Source of the DNA: Chondrosia reniformis
Taxonomy: Eukaryota; Porifera; Demospongiae; Chondrillida; Chondrillidae
Length of the DNA stretch: 64,000 nucleotides
Direction: 5' to 3'
Assembly (NCBI GenBank): GCA_947172415.1
Contig: OX359199.1
Location: forward strand, 150,001-214,000
Shown here: piece after piece, positions 14,906-26,083 of the stretch
Layout: every line of letters begins with the position of its first letter
Numbering within the stretch: position 1 is the stretch's first letter
Notes under the pieces: generated by a model
Told to the model about the DNA's origin: nothing
Databases searched by the model: none
What the model saw: only the letters and a program-made list of their open reading frames with translations
Program-made: the position numbers and the translations under genes

Positions 14906-15835
14906 GGGCAAATATTGACTTACTTTAAAATTTCAAAAACTCATTGGGCATGCTTTATAGATGTCTGTGAATGCGCACACCAAGTATTGGCTTCATATCT
15001 TTCCATTTGACAGTGTTACAGCCCTAAATGTACATTAAATTCTGGTATACCAACTTAATTTACGTACGTATGGTGAGAGATAGGGCAAATATTGACTTAC
15101 TTCAAAATTTCAAAAACTCATTGGGCATGCTTTATAGATGTCTGTGAATGCGCACACCAAGTATTGGCTTCATATCTTTCCATTTGATAGAGTTACAGCC
15201 CTAAATGTACATTAAATTCTGGTATACCTAATCAATGTACGTATGGTGAGAGATAGGGCAAATATTGACTTAATTCAAAATTTCAAAAACTCATTGGGCA
15301 TGCTTTATAGATGTCTGTGAATGCTCACACCAAGTATTGGCTTCATATCTTTCCATTTGACAGAGTTACAGCCCTAAATGTACATTAAATTCTGGTATAC
15401 CTAGTGAATGTATTGTGAGAGATACGTATATAGGGCAAATATTGACTTACTTCAAAATTTCAAAAACTCATTGGACATGCTTTATAGATGTCTGTGAATA
15501 CTAACACCAAGTATTAGATTCATATCTTTCCATTTGACAGAGTTAAAGCCCTTAAATTCTGGTATAGCAACTTAATGTATTGTGAGATATAGGGCAAATA
15601 TTGACTTACTTCAAAATTTCAAAAACTCATTGGACATGCTTTATAGATGTCTGTGAATACTAACACCAAGTATTAGATTCATATCTTTCCATTTGACAGA
15701 GTTAAAGCCCTTAAATTCTGGTATAGCAACTTAATGTATTGTGAGAGATAGGGCAAATATTGACATACCTCAAAATTTCAAAAATTCATTGGGCATGCTT
15801 TATAGATGTCTGTGTATTGGCTTCATAGCTTTCCA
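14906..15835. repeat. Satellite family A, right edge
   Basis: About five A-type monomers, progressively diverged toward the right (ctaacaccaagtattagatt, loss of the tacatt segment). Decay toward the edge is typical of satellite borders. Confidence 0.92.
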
Positions 15836-16480
15836 TTATACAGGTACAGAGTGTCTGAGTAGACCTATAACTACAAAGTTGATAGAGTTCATTGACGCAT
15901 AATTACGCAATACTGTAAATGGCCGACCTTGAGTGGTAGACAAATTTTGCTTACTATTGTGAATCGTAAAAACTAGAACGCTTTCAAAAGATTTCTCATA
16001 CACGTGGATATGCACTGTGTAGTACTTGATTTTGCTGAAGTAGTATCTACCCATATATATTATATGGATGTCGTTAAAGTAAAATTTCGCCAATCGACAG
16101 CCAACGAAACTCCAAAGAAAAAAAGTTGGACCATACCGAACGCTACCATCCACGACGCTCAGAGGCCGGGATCGGTGGTAACGTTCATTATGAGTTGAAC
16201 TTTGGGTGTCACTTGCGTGAGAAGAACCAGTTCTTCTCGATATGGCCGACTCATATGAATCCTAAGATATCAGATGCCAATCCCACATTACGTGGAACCC
16301 CCCCGAAATCCGGATTATTGGTGAGCACGTCTCTATGGCACCAACCGATTAGGAGACAGCTTCAGAGTCTAAGCGCTACCAACCTCTATGGGAACCGCAA
16401 CCACCATAGAGATGTGTCCAGGTAGGCCTACTTTATAATGTTTTTCGCTTCTATTTAAGTAAACTTTTTCCCCAAGAAAA
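15836..16480 (+). repeat. Satellite-embedded insert, diverged copy 5
   Basis: Homologous to copies 1 to 4 but strongly diverged outside the core: roughly three quarters identity by eye before ~16120 and after ~16435, with several indels. The core (about 16128-16432) matches copy 1 at every base except one patch, gttcattatgagttgaac for gctctgccgagttgagc. Both hairpins are preserved. The poly(A)-like AATAAA of the other copies reads agtaaa here. Confidence 0.85.
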
Positions 16481-17304
16481 CGGTTGTGGTTGACGCTTTT
16501 TTGGTGTATTTTTCGTTATTTCCAGCTCAGTGAATTGTTTCAAACCAGTTTAAACACATGCGCAGCATTATTGGTTCATTTCGAAAGTGGAGAAAGAGGA
16601 AAAAATCCTGGGAGTGTCTTGATGGGTCGAGGAGAACGACTTTTCTGGTCCCACGTATCTTCGAGAAATCGTCAAATTATTTCACTTTAATTCCAGACTA
16701 GTGAGTCGTTCCAAGCAATTTTACACTCATATGCAGTTTTAGTGACCCATCTGAAAGCTGAGAAAAATGAATAAAAGCCTGTATGTGTCTTGATGGACGG
16801 AAGAGAACGACTTTTCCTGATGCATATTTGGAGATATAACTGCGAGATTCGATATTTATCACCCGTGCGATATTAATGTCTACAATCGATTTTATTAGTC
16901 GTCTGCCACATTACGTAATTTAGCCAGCCACATTCAATCTCAACTTGACAAATGCTGCAAAAGTATGATGGCTGCCTTTTTCTATATGTAGATATCTGCT
17001 GATAGCTGTGTTCTGGACTGTCTCTAGCTGGCCCCATGTAGAAAATTTTAACTTTAGTTGGTGCTCCGATATTTTTTGGATATATAAATACTATTAATAG
17101 ATATCTGTTCTTAATACTCAAAAGGTCTCATTTCATTAAACATTTCTCTTACGGATCAACACAAGCTCATATTAAAGTGTTAGTACTTGTTTTGCACAAA
17201 ATTACTGAAAATATAGTGTTTAGTGTGAACTAGAGTTTCATACAAAATTCAATAACACATGTACACGGACCAGACCCCTGGGATGGCTGGGGGAAGGAAT
17301 AGAG
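16481..17304. other. Intergenic, diverged ~173-bp tandem duplication
   Basis: No gene recognised. Segments ~16520-16692 and ~16693-16870 are old tandem copies of one unit: both contain gtgtcttgatgg, then agaacgacttttc about 20 bases later, and the preceding ~100 bases align with many changes. Confidence 0.6.
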
Positions 17305-20300
17305 TCATGTCTGTTGCCGTCTCCTCAAACCATCTACTCTCTTTTGAAGGAGTTCATTATCTGTCTTTAGCTCATCTATTTCCTGTTGTAGCTTACGAAT
17401 CTAATAGAATAAGGATTGGATGGATGGATGGATGGGTGGATGGATGGGTGGATGGATGGATGCGTGGGTGGATGGGTGGATGGGTGGGTGGATGGGTGGA
17501 TGGATGGGTGGCATATCTATTTACCTCTCTATTTTGCTTTCTCTTTTCTTCAATTAACTCATCTTCCTGTTTTTCCTTAAAAAAACAAACAAACCAGCTA
17601 GTGGGGCTGACCGGAAGCTAGCCAGATCACTAAATCTCTAAACACACTACATAACACAGTACATGCTAACACAGTCCCTACCAGATTCTCAACCTGTCCC
17701 TTCATTCTCTTGATCTGGTTCTCCTGACGCTGGACTGTTCCCTCCAATCTCTGGCGCTCACCTTCTGCCTGCTGCAGCTTGGACTTGTATTCTATCACCA
17801 GCTTTGTGCTCTCACCTAAGACAGGAAGTAATTACCAAAACCGGAAGTGTAATTAATTGGAAATAGCTACAATCGGGATCTGCACATTGTATACATGTAG
17901 TATTAATGATAGCCTTACGGACAATGTCCTTGTGATCCTGATTAGCTAAAGCTTCACCAGTGCCGCTTGAACTTGACTTTAACTGAGCAACTTCATTTTT
18001 TAACTTTTTAATCTGTTCCCACAGAAAGATTACAAAGGACATAAACACTTATCTGGGTCGCAAAATGTGAGTTCAGAGTACATACTCACATACACATACA
18101 TATAACAGTACATACTGTATTATAGAGGTTACCTGACAAAGATGTAAAACAACAACTCTTATTCAGCAAACATTTGTTTTGCTCAAAGAATGATTGTATT
18201 ATAGTATATATATGAGTTAGAAAGTGTGTGAAATGGTACGAGTCTTTGTGAAGTAACTGACTTGCTCCAGTAGCTCCTCCTTCTCTGCCGAGTCCATTCC
18301 TCGAGTGATTAATTTAGGGCCCTCCTCTCCTTCCTCCAGTTCTGCTAGGTTCACCCCCCGGGACTCCAGGAAGTCGTCACGGAACTTGACCATTGCCTTT
18401 AGTGAGGATATCTCCTCCTGACATGACTCTAGTTGATGCTTCAATTTGTGGACATTCTAGAAAATACAAGAAGGGACAACCTGACCATGCTTGTATATAC
18501 TGAATTGTTTTAACATTATATTTAAGTATGTACTATTTTTATTTGGTCTTCATAACCAATTACTTGTGGTCACTTGCAACTACCTCTATCAAATCAAAGA
18601 CTTACAATACACACAAACTCACAGATGCCTCCTGCTTGAAGTTTGCCTTCAGCTCCTGATGTAACTCGTATATATCCTCAAGTCTACATTATATAGACAT
18701 GCTCTTCATTACACACGCACTCACTCCATTACATACGCACTCACTTCATTACATACGCACTCACTTCATTACATACATGACAGAAGTATTGACATATTGT
18801 CACATATAGAAGTACACTAACTTGTCTTTTAACGAGTCTACTGTGTAATATAGTGTGTTCTTTTCATTGTACAGCTGTGCATTGGAGACCATAGCATCCT
18901 TGTACTTGTTATCCAAGTCCCTGTATTTGGACTGTAGGGAGTAGAGAGACTCCCGAGACTCCCTGTCAGGTCCGTTGGACATGTAGTACTTAGAGCTTGT
19001 TTCTAAACCAAATCGTGTTGGGCTCTTATTCCTGTGGGTGGGGGACGGGCTCTTATTGTGTCTTGTAGGGGATGGAGATCTAACCCTTCTGGATGGTAGA
19101 GGGCTCTTATTTCTTATAGGGGATGGGCTTGTATTTATCCTTGTAGGGGATGGGCTCTTATTTTTTCCAGGAGGGGATGGGCTCTTGTGCCGTCTCTGTA
19201 GAACAAACAGTAAATAAATAAATGCATATTTAAACAAAGAGGTACTAGCTTCCGGTCAGCCCCACTAGCTTCCAGTCAGCCCCACTATCTGCCGGTCAGC
19301 CCCACTAGCCGCCAGTCGGCCCCACTATCTGCCGGTCAGCCACACTAGCTTCCAGTCAGCCCCACTAGCTTCCAGTTGGCCCCACTAGCTTCCAGTTGGC
19401 CCCACTATCTGCCGGTCAGCCCCACTAGCTTCCAGTCGGCCCCACTATCTGCCGGTCAGCCCCACTAGCCACCGGTCAGCCCCACTAGCTGCCAGTCAGC
19501 CCCACTAGCTTCCAGTCAGCCCCACTAGCCACCGGTCAGCCCCACTAGCTTCCAGTCGACCCCACTAGCCACCGGTCAGCCCCACTAGCTTCCAGTCAGC
19601 CCCACTAGCTTCCAGTCGACCCCACTAGCCACCGGTCAGCCCCACTAGCTGCCGGTCAGCCCCACTAGCCACCGGTCGGCCCCATTAGCTTCCAGTCGGC
19701 CCCACTAGCTTCCAGTCAGCCCCACTAGCTTCCAGTCAGCCCCACTAGCTTCCAGTCGGCCCCACTATCTGCCGGTCAGCCCCACTAGCCACCGGTCGGC
19801 CCCATTAGCTTCCAGTCGGCCCCACTAGCTTCCAGTTGGCCCCACTAGCTTCCAGTCTGCCCCACTAGCTTCCAGTGAGTTCTATTAGATGAAGTTATAA
19901 GATGAACTTACGTTGCTCTGAACATTGAGTTGTGGAGTTCCTGTACGTGAGTCAGTGTTGCTACTGTTGGACTCTTCATCAGAAAAGTCTTTCATTTCCT
20001 CATCAATTTTTTCTCTTCTCAATTTACGAGCCTCGGCAATCTTTTCTCTTCGCAGATTCTCTTCATGGTCAGCCTGGGGGAGGGGGAGGGGAGGGGCAGT
20101 AACAGAATATTGGGTCAACACTGTCCAGCTACAGTGCTGTGAGTACGAGGATTTAGAAGTGATAAGAATTTTAGTTACATGACAACTGAGAAGGCTACAT
20201 GTACTATACATATAGTCATAAAGTGGACTGGATTACATCATATACCACACTCTACTTCCTGTTTGATGGACAAGTGCTGTTTTTAGTGCTGTTTTTTGCA

Positions 20301-20635
20301 TGTAATGCATTAAAGATAACACAACGGTAGATTACTGTAAGTTACACAATCAATATAGTAGTCATAGCATTAATCAAACACAGTATCAACATCTAATATA
20401 AACTGTATACATAGTAACTGATTACACACAGCTTATCTATAGCCAACATGGTAGCCACTTAATTATATTACTACACCGCATGCCATGAAGGCCCTCTAGA
20501 AATAGTTCCACTTGACAGTACCTTTTGGGACATTTCTGAGAAGGCATCATGCTCTGTGATGGGGACTTTCCCTGTTATACTCGGTCTCCGCCTCCCTCCC
20601 TCCACAGAGGGCTGGCTCTGAAACTCACTACTCAT
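17305..20635 (-). CDS. LRRFIP-like coiled-coil protein
   Basis: Nine coding exons read right to left: 20635-20522, 20073-19912, 19195-18822, 18683-18623, 18456-18262, 18012-17919, 17815-17682, 17575-17525, 17400-17305. Every junction is GT-AG and the phases close to 1281 nt (426 aa). After a short N-terminus come a charged helix ([18 protein letters not shown]), a Ser-Pro-Lys-rich stretch of KSPSPTR-type repeats (about residues 95-150), then a long coiled coil. The segment [19 protein letters not shown] closely matches vertebrate LRRFIP1/2 ([19 protein letters not shown]); RDDFLESRG and the last three exons also align. LRRFIP proteins bind Flightless-1 and modulate Toll-like receptor/MyD88 and Wnt signalling in vertebrates; that role here is inference. 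ATG 20635 was chosen because the frame is open and the downstream phases fit. A non-coding first exon may lie at 22123-22200. Confidence 0.88.
17413..17512. repeat. GGAT microsatellite
   Basis: About 100 bp of ggat/gggt tetranucleotides in the last intron of the LRRFIP-like gene. Glycine-tryptophan-rich open frames here are artefacts. Confidence 0.95.
17593..17624. repeat. Isolated unit of the 20-bp minisatellite
   Basis: agctagtggggctgaccgga is the reverse complement of the 20-bp unit that forms the big array at 19240-19880 in another intron of the same gene. A single unit stands alone here. Confidence 0.75.
18713..18775. repeat. Short 20-bp tandem repeat
   Basis: About three copies of cactcacttcattacatacg in an intron of the LRRFIP-like gene. 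Confidence 0.8.
19240..19880. repeat. 20-bp minisatellite in intron
   Basis: About 32 tandem copies of ccccactagcttccagtcag. Unit variants differ at a few sites (gcttccagtc, gccaccggtc, tctgccggtc) and alternate irregularly. It lies between exons 19195 and 19912 of the LRRFIP-like gene. Confidence 0.95.
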
Positions 20636-22200
20636 CACCTACGTACACACAAATGCACATTCACAGTATTACTACATAATACATTTAATATAGCATACAT
20701 TGCTGTATGTATGTACACTATAATATGTACATGTATACATTTTATACACACATAGATGAGTACACATTCAGTGTATTTAATATACATTACTATATCTAAG
20801 TATACAATATAATTAACTCAGAGACTCTTCAATATCAACATACATCTGAACTACTGGATGACAATACAATTGTGCAATACACGACTAGTCAGTTCTGTTA
20901 TGAGATGAGCTATGGACAAGTAGAGAAGAAGATTCCTGCATCCTCATCCAAAGCTCTCACTAGGTTTAGTTCCCTATAGGCCTTTACTCTAAAGTAGATG
21001 CAGTATGTAAGAAAAATGGTGTGTTAGATTATTTCTGAGATGATGAATGCAGGCATATATGTAATCTGACACTGACCCTGCAGCTATATAGGAGTGAATT
21101 CTAACACACTATTACATGTGGCAAACACTATACAACTATCACACACAAAGTGCTAACTCACACTCTTCAAATAACACTTTTGAAGGAAAAACTAGATATT
21201 CACCTAATTCATTAATTATTTATAAGACATGTTATATGATACGGTATTCATTGCATGTTATAATATAGCAGACTTAATGACCATTAGTAATACAATGTGA
21301 GGAAATACCTCAATAGAATCAATGGCATACAATAACTGTATTGTGATGGTAATATGTAGTCAATGCTATATAGCACGGTACATATAGGTAGAGTATAAGA
21401 AACAAAATATAGTGAATTATAATACTGTGGATTTGGTTGAAGTGGACCGCCTTAGAGAGATGACCCTTTATGCTCATAAACACTGATCACAACTACGTAT
21501 GTAGCCGGATGAGGTACAGAGTTGAACAATGATTCACTACATACATTACATTTAAGACCAAACTACACAATGTCAATATACCCAATAGTTCATGCTAATT
21601 AACAAAATGACTGACTGGCAGAAGACAACTAATATTTCTATTAATTCTGATCTCATAAAATTAATGAATTCAAAGCCACAAACAAGACTTCACACTACTC
21701 GTAAAGATAATGCGTTTAAGCTACCAAATACATTGTTCTGCTTGTGTGCAAAAGCTAAATTATACAAGTTCAAGTTTCGTGGAACTGGACTGAAGCGGAC
21801 AAGCTCTGCTAGACAGAGCTGAGTGTATAATAAAATGGCTGACGACCAGTTATTCACGACTAAATTCTAGTGTTAGCGTTGTTAATTATTTCAATAAATG
21901 CAACTCTTCACAAAAGAAAGAAAGAATTCTTCAACAAAATACAAAACTCAGAAACATAAGACTTCCACGTCCACGTTAACCCAATTACACCATTTTTGTT
22001 TCGGACTTGGTGAAGGTTCTGGCTTAGAGATATTAATATTAATACGTTATAACAGATAATACTATATATTTGGGGAATATTACATTGACATGACAGAAGG
22101 AGAGAGGGAGCGGCGGACTTACCTAGTTTATGAATTGCGTCGTACGACCACCATTCAACAAAGGAAGCCACACTATTACAGATCCGTTATCTAACTTGCG
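20636..22200 (-). other. 5' region of LRRFIP-like gene with possible first exon
   Basis: Mostly AT-rich sequence with no other coding signal. On the minus strand an exon-like block ends at 22123 with a strong donor (ctag|gtaagt). It carries a short frame MASFVEWWSYDAIHKL, but joining it to the exon at 20635 gives an immediate stop, so it is best read as 5' UTR with an upstream ATG. Confidence 0.4.
20927..21010 (-). repeat. Interspersed repeat R1, reverse copy
   Basis: Reverse complement of the element seen at 29781, 35702 and 38781: contains caaagctctcactaggttta and gttccctataggcctttact. Part of a family with at least five copies in the window. Confidence 0.75.
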
Positions 22201-22704
22201 AACCGGCGGAAATCTCCGGATATTCCCCAGACACCTGGTGTAAATATGTGCCTACCAGTGCTGGTTAAGGCGAAGATTTAGCATTACACTAGTTATAAAA
22301 TAATGTACGTATACATTTTCTACATTAGCATTTTTACTTTTATCCACAGTAAGAATATCACGGGAACTGTGTTCCACTCCCACCCCTCCCTCCCCTTTCC
22401 CAGCCTGTTAGTAGGGATATTTGTGGTCGATGGTGTATTGTCAATCATTATAGTATATAATGTTTTGTGGTATCTCTCTTTTAATAAAGTAATCATTATG
22501 TGAACAATAGAAGAACAATGTTATCAAAGAAATGACAGTAATTTTACAGCAAATGCTTTTAAGCTACTACAACATCATTAACAAACCATCTAGTAATTTG
22601 AGTTTAATCTCCAAAATGTTCTCTTATCTGTCTACCACACCTATATCTCTAAAGTTTGTTCCTAATTCTACATAAAGCTGGTGAATGATTCCTTTGAGAG
22701 ATCT
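22201..22704. other. Intergenic
   Basis: AT-rich sequence with a short C-rich run (ccactcccacccctccctcc). No coding or RNA signal recognised; the right part is probably 3' UTR of the minus-strand gene ending at 22705. Confidence 0.4.
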
Positions 22705-23265
22705 CTACTTCATGTAAGAGAGTTGCCAATAGCAGGTTTCATCAACTGCCTTTTTGTCACACTTCACTGGCTCATAACCACAATTCCTGGCACAGCTTAG
22801 GTATCTGCAAGTCTTTTTGTTCTGAATGGTCCACCCTTTCTTTGCGTCAACCCAGATGAAGATCCAGACCTACGATATGGGATACCAAGAAACAATAATT
22901 TAATTTTTCATATTCTTATTGATGCAATCCTTTACTTGAGTTCCACCATTCTGGTCTGCATCTCCTTGTGTATTTATGAAAACCTGACTGGCAGGTTCTG
23001 CTGGACACTCCAAGTATTTGAAAACTTCTTGCAGTGCAATAAAGTAGTTGAAAGTAGCAACATCTTTAGGGTTGAGTGCCCATGTGTTTAAAGGACCTTT
23101 GCCCCCCATATCAAGCTCGACCCTATCTCCATCGTTGCTTCCTTTGGCATGCATAGCATGATACGATCTGTCATTGAGGGGAGCCAATAAACTAAAGTAT
23201 ATATGTTTATCCATAGTCACATCTTTTAGGCTATCTTGTCCTTCCAGGAACACTTTGGATGCCAT
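22705..23265 (-). CDS. Small beta-trefoil-like protein, paralogue 1
   Basis: Two exons, 23265-22936 and 22869-22705, with a GT-AG intron at phase 0; 164 aa. It is a paralogue of the plus-strand gene at 26953-27897: both begin MA(S/K)K then FL(E/Q)(G/D)QDS, share CPA/CPV then Q(V/A)FIN(T/V)QGDA, and have the intron right after GG(T)Q / GIQ. The second exon reads VWIFIWVDAKKGWTIQN and ends with CYWQLSYM. The VW(I/V)F, GWTI and final W-Q-(L/I) pattern resembles beta-trefoil (ricin-B-like) repeats; this is inference from pattern only. No signal peptide, so probably cytosolic. Residues CRYLSCARNC are Cys-rich relative to the paralogue. Start chosen by paralogue alignment. Confidence 0.75.
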
Positions 23266-23343
23266 AGCTCTGCGGTTGTTAGTATTGGTCTGAAATTAGA
23301 TGATCTGCTAACAGTTGGTTGCAGCACAAGCACATTGGTTCAC

Positions 23344-23351
23344 CTTTTATA
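23344..23351 (-). promoter_or_regulatory. TATA box of paralogue 1
   Basis: Minus strand TATAAAAG lies ~80 bp upstream of the ATG at 23265. The plus-strand paralogue also has a TATA box, which supports both as promoters. Confidence 0.55.
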
Positions 23352-24221
23352 GATTTTTGCCATGACGTCACCAATAGGTATGTCGCAATTCCGGAAACAT
23401 GTCGCTGTTGCAGAGTAGCTGTACGTATAGGGATTAATGCAAGTAGACGATCACAATTATAAATATTTTGTATGCCAATTCTGTATAGTTAGTTGTATCT
23501 CTCATGATCACTGTCTTGTTTTGATAATTTTTGAAGATGTGCTATAGCAACACTGCAACTTCATTTTTAATTTATTTATTAATAGAGATTAGGGACCAGT
23601 GATAATTACATTTAGGTGGAACTACATAACAGAGGAAATGAGTATTGGAAGCTGTCAGTAGACAAAAGAAGTTTCAAAAATGGAGGAAGTATAATTTAAA
23701 TTATAATATACTGTTTATTTATACATTTAATCTTGGTCCGCTTGCATTATGCATATTTATGTATAGATATAATATGATATACGAAGTTTATTGAGCAACA
23801 GCAACATTAAATCTTTGGAATAGAACGTTTCAACCCGCAGGTCTTCATGATCGCGACAAATAAGCCCTATCACTTCATAGGTATACGTATGTACATATAA
23901 GTATAATAAATGTACTATAATATGGATCCTATATCATGTAGGAGGAATACATACATATTATCCTATCTATAACATTGAAGTAATTCAATAATCTTAATCT
24001 TGAAGTGATATACACATCTTCAGAAACTGTAACTAATTATAAGTTTGTGTTCTAGCTGCTGTAACCTGATATAGTTGGATTCATATTTTAACTTTGTTGT
24101 TGAAAGGTCATACACGAATGGCTTGGAACTGAAACTGACTGACCTTGACTAATTAGACATTTAGAAGATATCCATGCAGACCTTATTCTATTACCAATTA
24201 TGCTCGTATTCACTTAATTAT
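23352..24221. other. Intergenic
   Basis: AT-rich, no gene or RNA recognised. Confidence 0.4.
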
Positions 24222-24705
24222 AGATGCTGTAAACATCTTATGTACCATGTATGATTGCTTTGCTAAAGACCAGCAGATTTATCCAATGCTTTAGACTTCA
24301 CGCATATCCATTTCGAATAACACCGGATTCCAGATATGTTAGGCGGCGAACTCGAGCTAGACCAAATTGTACGATTCCCTGAAATCAATAACGTAGCCCA
24401 AGAGTTGGTAATACAGTTACTGCAGGGCTACCAATAGTGACCAGTGACTACTAACCGAGCCATCAAATATGAGAAAGGTCATGCATTTGGAACTGATGCT
24501 ATAAACATCTAGTGTACGATACTGGGCGCCTCCATGTATGATTAAGGTTCTCGCTTTGCTAAAGAACCGATAGCATTATAGCAGATTTAGGTCCATACGA
24601 ACGATATCAATGTCCCATATCCATTTCGGATAACTCCGGATTCCTTTATTCAGCGGCGAACTCGAGCTAGACCAAATTGTACGATTCCCTGAAATCAGTA
24701 ACCTG
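24222..24705. repeat. Diverged ~280-bp tandem duplication
   Basis: Two copies (~24222-24410 and ~24496-24705) share gatgct(g/a)taaacatct, catatccatttcg(a/g)ataac and a 44-base near-identical stretch starting cggcgaactcgagctagacc. In that stretch the frame GELELDQIVRFPEI is open in both copies. The first copy extends in frame from an ATG near 24337 to a stop near 24438 (34 codons). No family recognised. Confidence 0.7.
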
Positions 24706-24867
24706 AAAAGGTATTCGTTTCTCCTTTACCATTCTTATTATGTCTGTTCAATTCTTAAATGTAGCTATTTAGTAATCACAGCATTATCGATCCAGTTATA
24801 GGCAGCCATTTGTTTAGTCCCAATGGTTAACTAAACAGTCGATTTTTTGACAAATGTACATGTAAAT

Positions 24868-25054
24868 CCTCCCATCCACCCATCCAACCATCCATCCAAC
24901 CACCCATCCATCCATCCACCCACCCAACCATCCAACCATCCATCCAACCACCCATCCATCCATCCACCCACCCAACCATCCATCCATCCATCCAACCATC
25001 CATCCATCCAACCATCCACCCATCCATCCATCCACCCATCCATCCATCCATCCC
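24868..25054. repeat. ATCC microsatellite
   Basis: Imperfect ccatccat/aaccatcc tetranucleotide run immediately upstream of NAA20. Open frames in all three minus-strand phases are artefacts of the 4-bp period. Confidence 0.95.
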
Positions 25055-25092
25055 TGATTGGTTAAATTTATGTATCTACTGTTAGAGTAACC

Positions 25093-26083
25093 ATGACAAC
25101 CCTCAGAGCCTTCAGGTGTGAAGACCTATTCAAGATCAATCAGATAAATCTGGACCCTCTCACCGAGACATACGGTCTTCCCTTCTATTTGAACTATCTG
25201 GCTCTCTGGCCCGAGTACTTCAAAGTGCAGCAGTCCCCCTCAGGCAAGCTGATTGGCTACATCATGGGGAAGAGCGAGGCCAGGTCAGTACTGTACTATC
25301 CATCTACTCTAGTCCCTTTACCACTTTCCCTCCCCTTCCTCTCCTCATCTCCTCTCCTCCCTGCTCTCCTTCCCTCTAATCTATGCCTCCCCTTCCCCTT
25401 CCCTTATATCCTCTACTCCTCCCTGCTCTCTTTCCCTCTCCTCTCCCCTATACCTCAAAGTATCTCTACTACAGACATGGTCTTCCCTCTGACTGGCACG
25501 GTCATGTGACTGCAGTTACAGTTCATCCAAGCTTCAGACGTCTCGGGATGGCTGCTCAACTGATGTCCACTTTAGAAGCCACTTCTGAGAGAAGAAAGTG
25601 TTTCTTTGTTGATCTGTTTGTTAGAGTCTCTAACAAAGTGGCGGTCAAAATGTACAAAAGGTCAGTTGTATAGATCTACTCCTTTCCCTCTCCCTCCCTC
25701 TCCCTCTCCCTCCCCTCTCCCCTCTCCCCTTTTCCTCTCCCTCTCCCTCCCTCTCCCCTCTCCCTCTCCCTCTCCCTCCCTCTCCCCTCTCCCCTCTCCC
25801 CCTCCCTCTCCCTCTCCCTCCCTTTCCCCCTCTCCCTCTCCCTCCCTTTCCCCCTCTCGCTGTATAATTTTAATGGGAGTAGAACCTCTCATTATTTGCT
25901 CTCCCCCTCCCCCATAGGTTGGGCTACATTGTGTATCGCACTATCCTTGGGTACTACACGGCAACCAACCCAAATACAGACAGTGAAGATGCTTACGACA
26001 TGCGCAAGTCCCTCAGCAGAGACAAAGACAAGAGAGCAATGATTCCTATCAAGGAACCAGTAACTTCTGATGATGTCACTTAA
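25093..26083 (+). CDS. NAA20: N-alpha-acetyltransferase 20, NatB catalytic subunit
   Basis: Three exons, 25093-25283, 25475-25660, 25918-26083, all GT-AG, phases 2 and 2, giving 180 aa (human 178). NatB acetylates protein N-termini beginning Met-Asp/Glu/Asn/Gln, using acetyl-CoA, with auxiliary subunit NAA25 at the ribosome. The start MTTLRAF and the block [11 protein letters not shown] match human NAA20 almost exactly, as do DLFVRVSN and EDAYDMRK. The GNAT acetyl-CoA motif R/QxxGxG/A is R85-R-L-G-M-A90. Both introns are pyrimidine-rich. Start is the conserved Met; an ATCC microsatellite lies 39 bp upstream. High confidence. Confidence 0.98.
25676..25858. repeat. Polypyrimidine (CTCCCT) tract in NAA20 intron 2
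   Basis: ~180 bp of ctccct/ctcccc repeats filling most of the intron, continuing into the acceptor region. Long frames on both strands are artefacts. Confidence 0.93.

Noticed and set aside
1-16480. Repeat array considered as CRISPR-like
   Set aside because: Monomers are contiguous ~169-bp satellite with no unique spacers, in animal DNA.
16873-17121. 82-codon minus frame next to the LRRFIP-like gene
   Set aside because: No similarity or splice context; chance frame.
19925-20182. 85-codon plus frame
   Set aside because: Antisense of an LRRFIP-like exon.
24814-25065. Glycine-Trp and Pro-His-rich frames upstream of NAA20
   Set aside because: Translation of an ATCC microsatellite.
25606-25917. 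Pro-Ser-rich frame continuing NAA20 exon 2
   Set aside because: Read-through into the polypyrimidine intron; the splice to 25918 restores the NAA20 sequence.
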